Shown: positions 1 through 5,874, numbered from the stretch's first letter. The stretch is 5,874 nucleotides of DNA from Alphaproteobacteria bacterium (GCA_017452115.1 JAFTNB010000172.1:1-5874), one strand, 5' to 3'. The notes: a model not told the origin generated them from the sequence alone. Translations and numbers: made by a program.

Positions 1-193
1 CAAGTGTACCAATGTAGTTGGCCATGCGTGAATTGTCAAATTCAATACGACCAATACCGTCAGAGCCGGCAAGCATGCCTAATCCTAAAAAGAGTAACAA
101 GGATGGAATACCATAGTTATCTGTTATTTTGTTGGTGAATACACATAGCATTAGCAAAAAACCAGCAACAGCCAACAGTGTTTCCAAAGTCAT
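1..193 (-). CDS. K+/H+ antiporter, NhaP2/CvrA-like (CPA1 family), N-terminal fragment
   Basis: This partial gene is translated from the reverse complement. ATG is at 193-191 and 64 codons run to the left edge without a stop. The inner-membrane protein would exchange K+ (or Na+) for protons in cation and pH homeostasis. The fragment starts MTLETLLAVAGFLLMLCVF, a first membrane helix at about residues 3-20. A second hydrophobic stretch at about 29-43 contains GIPSLLLFLGLGMLAG, followed by SDGIGRIEFDN (44-54). From memory this matches the E. coli CvrA/NhaP2 pattern GIPILVIFLAIGMLAG, then VDGVGGIPFDN, at the same distance from the start. A Shine-Dalgarno TAAGGA (206-201) lies 7 bases before ATG and supports the start. 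The ion-binding Asp and the C-terminal regulatory domains of the family (usually above 550 residues) are outside the window, so the ion specificity is inferred from the family only. Confidence 0.85.
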   Translation of the reverse strand, partial: MTLETLLAVAGFLLMLCVFTNKITDNYGIPSLLLFLGLGMLAGSDGIGRIEFDNSRMANYIGTL

Positions 194-223
194 TATTTGT
201 TCCTTATTCTTTATTCTCTTTAT

Positions 224-229
224 ATTATA
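224..229 (-). promoter_or_regulatory. Candidate -10 box for the antiporter gene
   Basis: Read on the minus strand, 229-224 is a perfect TATAAT. It would place transcription start roughly 25 bases before the antiporter ATG at 193, leaving a short leader that contains the Shine-Dalgarno sequence. No good TTGACA-like box lies at 16-18 bases upstream (AT-only sequence there), so this rests on one hexamer in an AT-rich region, where chance matches are common. Confidence 0.35.
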
Positions 230-315
230 ATAAATGTTAATTATGGAAATTTTAGCTATCTATACTTTATATTTGGTAAATTTTTATAAAAAAATGCGTT
301 ATACTTATAGCGTTT

Positions 316-333
316 TGTTACAGTTGTGTTACA
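316..333 (+). repeat. Direct repeat TGTTACA, 11-base period
   Basis: TGTTACA occurs at 316-322 and again at 327-333, that is, 11 bases or about one helical turn apart. The second copy overlaps the candidate -35 hexamer at 324-329 of the downstream gene. This spacing is what a protein bound twice to one DNA face would use, so it could be an operator. Two 7-mers in AT-rich DNA can also arise by chance. Confidence 0.3.
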
Positions 334-352
334 TTTTGCGAAAAAATAATAT
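324..352 (+). promoter_or_regulatory. Candidate sigma70-type promoter for the 883-residue gene
   Basis: TTGTGT (324-329) and TAATAT (347-352) are separated by 17 bases, the ideal spacing. The hexamers match the TTGACA and TATAAT consensus at 3 of 6 and 4 of 6 positions. Transcription would begin near base 359 and give a leader of about 85 bases. It competes with the TTGACA element at 364. Confidence 0.3.
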
Positions 353-363
353 TTTGGCCTATT

Positions 364-390
364 TTGACAAAAAATATATTGAAAAATGAT
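364..390 (+). promoter_or_regulatory. Candidate promoter with perfect -35 TTGACA
   Basis: A perfect TTGACA lies at 364-369, 75 bases before the start codon. The best -10 partner at a usable distance is AATGAT (385-390, 15-base spacer, 4 of 6 matches), which is weak and a little close. If used, transcription would start near 397 and leave a leader of about 47 bases. Confidence 0.35.
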
Positions 391-429
391 TCAAAATGAG
401 TTATTATTACGCAAAATTAGCTTACAAAT

Positions 430-435
430 AGGAGA
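430..435 (+). promoter_or_regulatory. Shine-Dalgarno site of the 883-residue gene
   Basis: AGGAGA sits 8 bases before the ATG at 444. It is a near-perfect anti-16S match at the right spacing, which fixes ATG 444 as the start. Confidence 0.85.
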
Positions 436-443
436 TTTTTGTT

Positions 444-3095
444 ATGGCAAGTCAAAATCAGAAATTGCTTGATATTATGAATGGACGTATTCAGGATACC
501 AATGAAATTGCTAAAGTCTTAGCTAAAGTTAGCGATGCTGAATTTGTAGATGTGCTGAATTATTTGGATGGTAGTATATTAGTTGAATTAATGCATAAAC
601 TACCAGAAAATAGACGTAATATGGTTAGCGATTTTGGTAAAGTTCGTTATATGGCTAAAGATATTCATGCCCAAAATGAGTTTTTTGATGTTGATGCCGA
701 AGAATATGTTAAAAATTCGGAAAATCTGGAAAAATGGAAAATTAATTTTCAGGATAACGATTTTGCAAATGCACGTGAAGTTGTAAGTTGGATGAATGTA
801 TCTGATGAGGCTAAACAGCTTTTGATGGATACTGCAGTTATGAAAGTAAAAGAAGAAAGTCGTAATGTTAAAAATCTAACGGAAAAACAATATAAGGATG
901 CTATTAATTTTGAGGTACAATTGGCTGTATTTCAAGCTGTAGTTGCAACATCTGCAGTAAAACAAGAGAAAAATCCTAAAGTTGCAACACAAGAGGCTGT
1001 TAATCAATTTGTTGAAGCGACTCGCAAACAAATAGAAAGACATAAAAAAGAGAATAAACCGACAACAAATTTCTTGGATGTTAGTGTTGATTCAATTTTG
1101 GCTTATAGTGCTTCGACAAGCGAATGGATTGATAACCGTTTAGAGCAAGCAAAACGCTATTTTTCTGATACGAAATTAGGTGCAAAAGTTACAGAAATTA
1201 CTGATACGGCAAGCAAAAAACTTGCAGTTTGGGATAAAAAATTATGTGAGCACAAAACTTGGGGAAAAACATATAAGTATATGAAAAAATATGCTCCGGT
1301 TGTGGGGGCTGTTACTCGTAGTATGGCAGTTAATGTAGGAATGTTGACATTGGCTGGTATGACCGGACCTGCAGGTATGGCATTGTATGCAGCTTATGCG
1401 GTTAAGACATCTTGTAAGCCTTTGATTGATGAATATAAAAAGGAAAAGAAGAATAACCAAAATTTGCATTTTGCTGCTTTTGTGGGAAATAATAAGATGT
1501 TAACCCTTAAAGGTGTTGTTGGTACCGGAACGATGATTGTCGGTGGTTTAATGGGGTATGATGCTTTGGGAATTGGTGCGCTTAAAGCTCGTGTTGCTGT
1601 AACTGCAACCTCCGGTGTGATAAATTCTGCAGTTATTTATCAACAGGATAAAAAAGCAGCTAATGCGGCTTTGGCTGCAGGACAAACACCTGCAAAAGAG
1701 GCTAGTATATGGAGTGCTGCACGAAAAGGTTTAGGTAATGCGGCAATCGGTTTTGGACTTGGCTGGTTATTGGGCGGTCATTCTTCTGCTGAAGATGCAA
1801 CAGGTAAAAATGGTTTGATGATGCCTGAAGATTATAAAGCACAGTTAGAGGCAGCACAAAATGATTCTATTACACAAAATACAATACAAAATGATTCTGT
1901 TTCTAAGGTTCCGGTTGTTACTGAGGTGGAAAAAGTAGAATTGGACGCAAAAATGAAAGATATTTTGGCATTGGTTGATAATTCTTGTTGTGAAGAAAAT
2001 TCTGCTCCGCAAGTGGTTGCGGCAAATGATTGCGAAGCAAAAATTGCAGCTCAAGAAAATGCTCCGGAAACAGATGCAGATAAACAGTTTTGGGGTGATA
2101 GAGCAAATAAATTTGTTAAACCATGTGATCAAAATGCAATTACTGCATTGTTTGAACTTGGGGTGTTCAAACTCAATGAAATGCCGGGTATTGGTTCGCA
2201 AATTGAATTTATTTATAAGTTTGGTTTGATGAAAGAAATGAATCTTCCTCATCAACGCGGTATAGTAGAAATGATTGAAGAAAAAATTGATGCTATTCAG
2301 GAAATAGGATGTGATGATAAATTAACCGAGCAGCAAAAAGCTGAAGCTTTTTGCAAAATTACTTCTTATGGTAAAGATGGGGGAGAAACAATTGCAGATG
2401 GAATGAACTCTTATAGCAATCGCGGTCATTATCTTTGTGAAGAACCGAAACCTGTAGTTAAATCAGTTGTACCTCCAGTGGAAGAAAAAATAGTGCCGAT
2501 TGAAGAAAAAATACCACAAGAGCCGGTTGTTGTGCCAACAGAGCCGGAAAGTAAGAATATTTCTTTCTCTGATGGTGAAAAATATACTGAAGAAAAATTG
2601 GTACATAAAGATTATCGTAATTTGCAACTTGTTGAAGTCCATGGTAATGAAATTGCTAATAATATTGTAGCTGATAATTGTGAATATATTAACTATAGTT
2701 TTAAAGATGGTATATTAACTGTTTCAGAAGCTAATTTGCATGTAACAGAGCATGTGAAGTCTTTAGCAGAGCAACTTAAAGGCTTTCCAGATGTGCAAAA
2801 TCCTGAAACTGCTGCGTTGGAGATTGTTGCTAAAGCATCTGTTTGCAGCAGTTTAGAAAATTCTAATCTGGATGGTGTAGTTGGTTATGACCAATGGGTA
2901 AATAATTTTTCTAATGATCTGGAAAAACATGGTATTGTATTTAATGTAGATGAAGGCAGTATTGGTGTTAATGAAGATTTTAATAAAGAACAAGCAATTG
3001 TGAGTATGAAAGAGCAATTGAGATTAGAAACAGAAGAGCAAGATAAACATCCATTTTCTAATTTAGTTAAACGAATTAGAGGTAAGGATTATTAA
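444..3095 (+). CDS. Large orphan membrane protein of unknown function (883 aa)
   Basis: I do not recognise this protein. Residues 1-280 are hydrophilic and look mostly helical, without a signal peptide. Residues about 20-65 have alternating short helices (LAKVSDAEFVDVLNYLDGS, then LVELMHKLPENRR) that faintly resemble MgtE N-domain or FliG-type repeats. A glycine/alanine-rich hydrophobic block follows, with candidate membrane passes near 285-303, 304-320, 354-373, 378-399 and 429-445, separated by lysine-rich loops (265-283, 321-336). After 446 the chain is acidic and holds 9 of the 11 cysteines (515, 516, 530, 561, 623, 637, 665, 746, 801). A Pro/Val/Glu-rich linker spans about 667-702, then a final domain about 703-883 ends in a basic tail. 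By the positive-inside rule the N-terminus would be cytoplasmic and the C-terminal half outside the inner membrane; this is inference. The gene has its own upstream region, a strong Shine-Dalgarno and a terminator, so it is probably monocistronic. A membrane-active effector is a possible alternative. Confidence 0.9.
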   Translation: MASQNQKLLDIMNGRIQDTNEIAKVLAKVSDAEFVDVLNYLDGSILVELMHKLPENRRNMVSDFGKVRYMAKDIHAQNEFFDVDAEEYVKNSENLEKWKINFQDNDFANAREVVSWMNVSDEAKQLLMDTAVMKVKEESRNVKNLTEKQYKDAINFEVQLAVFQAVVATSAVKQEKNPKVATQEAVNQFVEATRKQIERHKKENKPTTNFLDVSVDSILAYSASTSEWIDNRLEQAKRYFSDTKLGAKVTEITDTASKKLAVWDKKLCEHKTWGKTYKYMKKYAPVVGAVTRSMAVNVGMLTLAGMTGPAGMALYAAYAVKTSCKPLIDEYKKEKKNNQNLHFAAFVGNNKMLTLKGVVGTGTMIVGGLMGYDALGIGALKARVAVTATSGVINSAVIYQQDKKAANAALAAGQTPAKEASIWSAARKGLGNAAIGFGLGWLLGGHSSAEDATGKNGLMMPEDYKAQLEAAQNDSITQNTIQNDSVSKVPVVTEVEKVELDAKMKDILALVDNSCCEENSAPQVVAANDCEAKIAAQENAPETDADKQFWGDRANKFVKPCDQNAITALFELGVFKLNEMPGIGSQIEFIYKFGLMKEMNLPHQRGIVEMIEEKIDAIQEIGCDDKLTEQQKAEAFCKITSYGKDGGETIADGMNSYSNRGHYLCEEPKPVVKSVVPPVEEKIVPIEEKIPQEPVVVPTEPESKNISFSDGEKYTEEKLVHKDYRNLQLVEVHGNEIANNIVADNCEYINYSFKDGILTVSEANLHVTEHVKSLAEQLKGFPDVQNPETAALEIVAKASVCSSLENSNLDGVVGYDQWVNNFSNDLEKHGIVFNVDEGSIGVNEDFNKEQAIVSMKEQLRLETEEQDKHPFSNLVKRIRGKDY
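1856..1898 (+). repeat. In-frame 13-base direct repeat within the orphan gene
   Basis: ACAAAATGATTCT occurs at 1856-1868 and 1886-1898, exactly 30 bases apart. It encodes a 10-residue period in which QNDS appears at residues 472-475 and 482-485. The repeat sits in the polar stretch just after the membrane block and probably reflects a small tandem duplication. Confidence 0.7.
2481..2513 (+). repeat. In-frame 12-base direct repeat encoding EEKI in the Pro-rich linker
   Basis: GAAGAAAAAATA occurs at 2481-2492 and 2502-2513, 21 bases apart, giving EEKI at residues 680-683 and 687-690 with a 7-residue period. It lies inside the Pro/Val/Glu linker (9 prolines in residues 668-701), typical of a flexible or extended spacer that grows by slippage or duplication. 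Confidence 0.65.
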
Positions 3096-3117
3096 TCTGT
3101 AGTCGTTGTTTGTAATG

Positions 3118-3153
3118 AATAAAAGCGTCTGACGAAAATCAGGCGCTTTTATT
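3118..3153. terminator. Bidirectional intrinsic terminator between convergent genes
   Basis: The left arm 3118-3132 (AATAAAAGCGTCTGA) pairs with the right arm 3139-3153 (TCAGGCGCTTTTATT) over 15 base pairs with one G-T wobble and a six-base loop CGAAAA. The G+C-rich core is flanked by A's on the left and T's on the right, so a U-rich tract follows the stem on both strands. It begins 22 bases after the stop of the orphan gene (3095) and lies 6 bases after the deoA stop (3160), so it serves both convergent transcripts. Confidence 0.9.
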
Positions 3154-3159
3154 GTTTGG

Positions 3160-4470
3160 TTAGTCGATATATTCAATAATTGGTGATTTTATAATTATAT
3201 TTTCGGGAGTAATTGTAATAGCTTGTTGAATTTCTGCTGCAGCTTTCGCGTAATCTTCTTCTGTTTGGGCGTGAACTATTGCTAAAGGCGTCTTTGTATC
3301 AACATAAGTACCAATTTGGCAAAATTCAGAAAAACCGGTAGCGTAGTCAAGTTTTTGGTCCGGATGGGTACGCCCACCTTTCAGTCCAATAATACTCATG
3401 CCGATATCTCGTGTTTGCATTGCTGAAACGTAGCCAGAGTGTGGGGCATATACAGCTTTGCTGATTTTGCTTTGAGGAAGATAAGTTTGGTATTTTTCAA
3501 CAAAATCAACCGGACCTCCAAGAGCACTTACCATTTGGGCAAATTTTTCTAACGCAAAGCCTTTATCTAAAACAGTTTGTAGTTTATTTATAGCTTCGTC
3601 TTTGGTCGAACATAATTTGCTTTCCAGTAATAAGCGAGCGCAGAGTTCTATAGTGATGGTATGAAGACGAGAATCGATATTTTTGCCTTGTAAATATTCA
3701 ATAGCTTCTTTCATTTCCAGTGCGTTTCCGACAGTTTTTCCAAGAACTTGATTCATGTCGGTGAGAATTGCGGTGGTAGGTGTTCCGGCTAATTGGGCAA
3801 CACGAGTAATGCTATGGGCTAGTTCTCGGGCTGAGGATAGGTCATTCATAAAAGCTCCGTTACCGCATTTCAAATCCATAACTAAATACTCTAATCCGGC
3901 GGCGAGTTTTTTGGAGAGAATAGAAGCCGTAATTAAAGGAATAGATTCAACTGTGGCACAGACATCACGTATAGCATAGATTTTTTTATCTGCCGGAGCA
4001 AGATTTCCTGTTTGCCCGATGATGGCGCAACCGATATTTTTTACAGTTTTGCGAAATAAATTATTGTTAGGAAGAGTTTGGTATCCGGGAATGGAATCGA
4101 ACTTATCCAAAGTGCCTCCGGTGTGTCCCAATCCTCGTCCTGAAATCATAGGCACATAAGCGCCACAGGCTGCCAGCATAGGAGCAAGCATTAAACTGAC
4201 TTTGTCACCGACGCCTCCGGATGAATGTTTGTCAACAACCGGAGCATCTAAATTGTGCCAACTCAAAACATCTCCGGAATCACGCATGGACATTGCCAAT
4301 GAGGCTGTTTCTTCAGCGTTCATTCCGTTTAAATAAATTGCCATGGTTAGAGAGGCTGTTTGAGAGTCTGCGATAGTTCCGGAAGTTACGCCTTGAATAA
4401 AAAATGATATTTCTTTATTATCAAGTGAGTGTCTGTCACGTTTTTTACGAATGATTTCTTGGGGAAACAT
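3160..4470 (-). CDS. deoA: Thymidine phosphorylase
   Basis: This cytoplasmic enzyme cleaves thymidine (and deoxyuridine) with phosphate into the base and 2-deoxyribose-1-phosphate. The 436 residues align end to end with E. coli DeoA (about 440) as I recall it, from the N-terminal QEIIRKKRD onward. The phosphate and glycine-rich motif KHSSGGVGD is at 81-89 and the family signature SGRGLGHTGGTLDKFDSIPG at 110-129. The ATRDITATVDSIPLITAS-type segment reads RDVCATVESIPLITAS at 168-183. Counterparts of the E. coli active-site residues His85, Arg171, Ser186 and Lys190 are His82, Arg168, Ser183 and Lys187. The signature departs slightly from the usual form (LDKFD instead of LDKLE), as does KCGNGAFM (201-208) for KVGSGAFM. 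The gene is third in the operon, 4 bases after the deoC stop. Its Shine-Dalgarno AGAGGA (4486-4481, spacing 10) overlaps the end of deoC, suggesting translational coupling. Confidence 0.96.
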   Translation of the reverse strand: MFPQEIIRKKRDRHSLDNKEISFFIQGVTSGTIADSQTASLTMAIYLNGMNAEETASLAMSMRDSGDVLSWHNLDAPVVDKHSSGGVGDKVSLMLAPMLAACGAYVPMISGRGLGHTGGTLDKFDSIPGYQTLPNNNLFRKTVKNIGCAIIGQTGNLAPADKKIYAIRDVCATVESIPLITASILSKKLAAGLEYLVMDLKCGNGAFMNDLSSARELAHSITRVAQLAGTPTTAILTDMNQVLGKTVGNALEMKEAIEYLQGKNIDSRLHTITIELCARLLLESKLCSTKDEAINKLQTVLDKGFALEKFAQMVSALGGPVDFVEKYQTYLPQSKISKAVYAPHSGYVSAMQTRDIGMSIIGLKGGRTHPDQKLDYATGFSEFCQIGTYVDTKTPLAIVHAQTEEDYAKAAAEIQQAITITPENIIIKSPIIEYID

Positions 4471-4474
4471 GGTT

Positions 4475-5212
4475 TTAATATCCTCTTTCTATTACTTCAA
4501 TCAGGTTATTTAATAATGAGCTGGCACCAATGCGAAAATTTTTTGGGGTAACCCATTTATACCCCATGATGGTGTCGGCAAGGATAAGATATTTTTTTGC
4601 ATCATCAATGGTTTTGATGCCGCCACTGGCTTTAAAACCCGCATTTTTTCGTCCGGAAGCAATAGTTTCTAAAATTGCGTTAGCGGCTTCAGGAGTGGCG
4701 GAAGTTTCTGTTTTTCCGGTAGATGTTTTAATAATGTCAGCGCCATGGGTTATACATAGTTTGGCGGCACTAATAATGTTGTTGATTGTTTTTAATTCTC
4801 CTGTTTCCAATATTATTTTCAGAACAGCTTTTTTGTGGCAAAGCTTGGTTGCTGTTTTTAAGAATTCTTCGCAAAGTGTGATGTTGCCCTTTAGATATTC
4901 CCGATAAGGAAATACGGCATCAATTTCATCTGCTCCGGATTTGAGTGCATTGGTAATTTCCATTTCCAGTCTTATTAAATCATCTCCTCCATCAGGAAAA
5001 TTAACAACTGTAGCTACTCGTATATTGGTATTATGCAACATGTTTTTTGCTAAAGTTACAAATTTTGGCCATACGCAGACGGCGGCAGTTTTTCCGTATG
5101 GTGTTTGTGCTTTTTGGCATAATTTTATAATATCTTCTTCTGTGTCATCATTGCCAAGTGAGGTTAAATCTAAGCATGCAATGATAATTTTGGCAGCGTT
5201 TATATCGTCCAT
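4475..5212 (-). CDS. deoC: Deoxyribose-phosphate aldolase
   Basis: This class I aldolase splits 2-deoxyribose-5-phosphate into acetaldehyde and glyceraldehyde-3-phosphate, sending the sugar of salvaged deoxynucleosides into glycolysis. The 245 residues follow E. coli DeoC (259) closely: LDLTSLGNDDT (14-24), TPYGKTAAVCVWPKF (37-51), VATVVNFPDGGDD (66-78) and GADEIDAVFPYR (93-104). The Schiff-base lysine is Lys162 in IKTSTGK (161-167). Asp98 and Lys194 (GFKASGG, 192-198) match the catalytic Asp102 and Lys201 of the E. coli enzyme. The phosphate-binding end IGASSLL (228-234) is present. The tail is about seven residues shorter than in E. coli but still ends in a tyrosine (Tyr245), as E. coli does with Tyr259. 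The start is supported by GGAGAA (5226-5221), 8 bases upstream. The gene begins 4 bases after the punA stop and ends 4 bases before deoA. Confidence 0.97.
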   Translation of the reverse strand: MDDINAAKIIIACLDLTSLGNDDTEEDIIKLCQKAQTPYGKTAAVCVWPKFVTLAKNMLHNTNIRVATVVNFPDGGDDLIRLEMEITNALKSGADEIDAVFPYREYLKGNITLCEEFLKTATKLCHKKAVLKIILETGELKTINNIISAAKLCITHGADIIKTSTGKTETSATPEAANAILETIASGRKNAGFKASGGIKTIDDAKKYLILADTIMGYKWVTPKNFRIGASSLLNNLIEVIERGY

Positions 5213-5216
5213 CCGA

Positions 5217-5874
5217 TTATTTCTCCAAATAATGAGTAATTAGTTGAGTGAGTTTTTGAGAAGCGTTTTGAGCTTGGTTTAATGTTTCTTCATGACTTTG
5301 ACAATTTGATTGCATACCGGTACCAAAATTTGTAATAACCGATATTCCCAGAACTTTTATATTTGAATGGATAGCGGCAATTACTTCCGGTACAGTAGAC
5401 ATACCTACGGCATCTGCACCAAGAATACGAAAAGCACGAATCTCTGCCGGTGTTTCAAAATTAGGACCAAGAACCATGAGGTATATGCCTTCATGTAAGG
5501 TAATGTTATAGTTTTGGGCGATATTTTTTATTATGTTGCGTGTGTCTTTATCATAAGCATTACTCATGTCGGGAAAACGAGGACCAAAACTTTCGTCATC
5601 AGGACCAAGTAAAGGGTTTTTACCACTGAAGTTAATGTGGTCAGAAATTAACATTAAACTTCCCGGAGGCATGTCCGGATTTAAGGAACCTGCAGCATTG
5701 GTTACAATAAGTTCTTTGATACCAAGAGATTTATATACACAAAATAACCAGTTTATTAATTGTGGAGAATGACCTTCATAGAGGTGAAAGCGTCCTTGCA
5801 TACATAAAACTTCTTTGTTGCCTAAACGTCCACAAATTAAGCGGCCGCAATGTCCTTTTACGGTACTGTGAGGA
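5217..5874 (-). CDS. punA: Purine nucleoside phosphorylase (trimeric, 6-oxopurine type), 5' end outside window
   Basis: This enzyme cleaves inosine, guanosine and their deoxy forms with phosphate into the free base and (deoxy)ribose-1-phosphate. The reading frame is open to the right edge: before the Met at 5801 it continues as PHSTVKGHCGRLICGRLG and KEVLC, so that Met is internal and 218 residues are visible. Family landmarks are STVKGH, then MQGRFHLYEGH (phosphate Arg and His), TNAAGSLN, GPNFETPAEIR, VGMSTVPEV and VITN, and a late SHEETL. Compared with human PNP these carry the equivalents of Arg84, His86, Glu201, Met219, Ser220, Asn243 and His257. The Asn243 equivalent fits specificity for 6-oxopurines. 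Roughly the first 55 residues, including the glycine-rich GSGLG phosphate loop, are missing at the edge. It is the first visible gene of the operon with deoC and deoA. XapA (xanthosine) or DeoD naming is possible, but DeoD is a different, hexameric family. Confidence 0.93.
   Translation of the reverse strand, partial: PHSTVKGHCGRLICGRLGNKEVLCMQGRFHLYEGHSPQLINWLFCVYKSLGIKELIVTNAAGSLNPDMPPGSLMLISDHINFSGKNPLLGPDDESFGPRFPDMSNAYDKDTRNIIKNIAQNYNITLHEGIYLMVLGPNFETPAEIRAFRILGADAVGMSTVPEVIAAIHSNIKVLGISVITNFGTGMQSNCQSHEETLNQAQNASQKLTQLITHYLEK

Larger units (their letters stand above)
194..443. other. Divergent intergenic promoter region, 250 bases
   Basis: This non-coding gap separates the start codons of the antiporter (minus) and the 883-residue protein (plus), so promoters for both must lie here or upstream of it. 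It is strongly AT-rich, with several A and T runs. I see no open reading frame of note, no tRNA, no strong hairpin and no recognisable riboswitch. Candidate promoter boxes and a direct repeat are listed separately. Confidence 0.7.

Noticed and set aside
379..394. Inverted repeat TTGAA-N6-TTCAA before the orphan gene
   Set aside because: The arms are only 5 bases and do not extend further. In such AT-rich DNA this is expected by chance, so it is not listed as an operator.
194..443. Small RNA or riboswitch in the divergent intergenic region
   Set aside because: I see no G+C-bearing stems, no terminator-like hairpin and no known riboswitch core. The sequence is mainly A and T runs.
1296..1778. 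Glycine-rich hydrophobic block read as a pore-forming toxin or colicin domain
   Set aside because: There is no recognisable toxin motif, no adjacent immunity gene and no secretion signal. Only the hydrophobic, glycine-rich character is shared, which is too weak for such a call.
1845..2255. 136-codon open frame on the minus strand inside the orphan gene, and the shorter 1242-1469 minus frame
   Set aside because: The translations are rich in Cys, His, Phe and Ile, have no Shine-Dalgarno and lie wholly antisense to a long, well-supported gene. They are shadows of AT-rich coding sequence.
4530..5243. Plus-strand open frames of 125 and 100 codons antisense to deoC
   Set aside because: They mirror highly conserved deoC codons and have no family features or convincing ribosome binding sites.
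5841..5848. GCGGCCGC palindrome (NotI site) in an AT-rich region
   Set aside because: It encodes the ordinary Cys-Gly-Arg part of the purine nucleoside phosphorylase frame (GHCGR) and needs no further explanation.

Overview
The window looks like a chromosomal segment of an AT-rich, Gram-negative (probably proteobacterial) organism. The reasons are a partial antiporter that reads like the proteobacterial NhaP2/CvrA family, a thymidine phosphorylase of the Escherichia coli DeoA type, dense coding with short spacers, clear Shine-Dalgarno sequences, and single 60-base rows that I counted at about 38 to 43% G+C. A low-GC, host-associated alphaproteobacterium is my best guess. That is an inference; no rRNA or other lineage marker lies in the window.

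Layout. Bases 1-193 (minus) hold the first 64 codons of a K+/H+ antiporter of the CPA1 family, running off the left edge. Bases 194-443 are a very AT-rich divergent promoter region. Bases 444-3095 (plus) encode an 883-residue protein that I do not recognise. It has a helical N-terminal part, a glycine-rich hydrophobic block of perhaps five membrane passes, and a long acidic, cysteine-containing C-terminal half broken by a Pro/Val/Glu linker. It ends at a bidirectional hairpin terminator (3118-3153) shared with the convergent genes on its right.

Bases 3160-5874 (minus) are a compact nucleoside-salvage operon transcribed right to left: punA-type purine nucleoside phosphorylase (start outside the window), then deoC (deoxyribose-phosphate aldolase), then deoA (thymidine phosphorylase). 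Both junctions have exactly 4 bases between stop and start. PunA and DeoA release bases from purine deoxynucleosides and thymidine as (deoxy)ribose-1-phosphate. DeoC splits deoxyribose-5-phosphate into acetaldehyde and glyceraldehyde-3-phosphate. The linking phosphopentomutase (deoB) is not in the window.

The operon and antiporter are ordinary. The part worth following up is the large orphan membrane protein, which appears to be a single-gene transcription unit. A side observation is a marked excess of CCGG over GGCC across the window.
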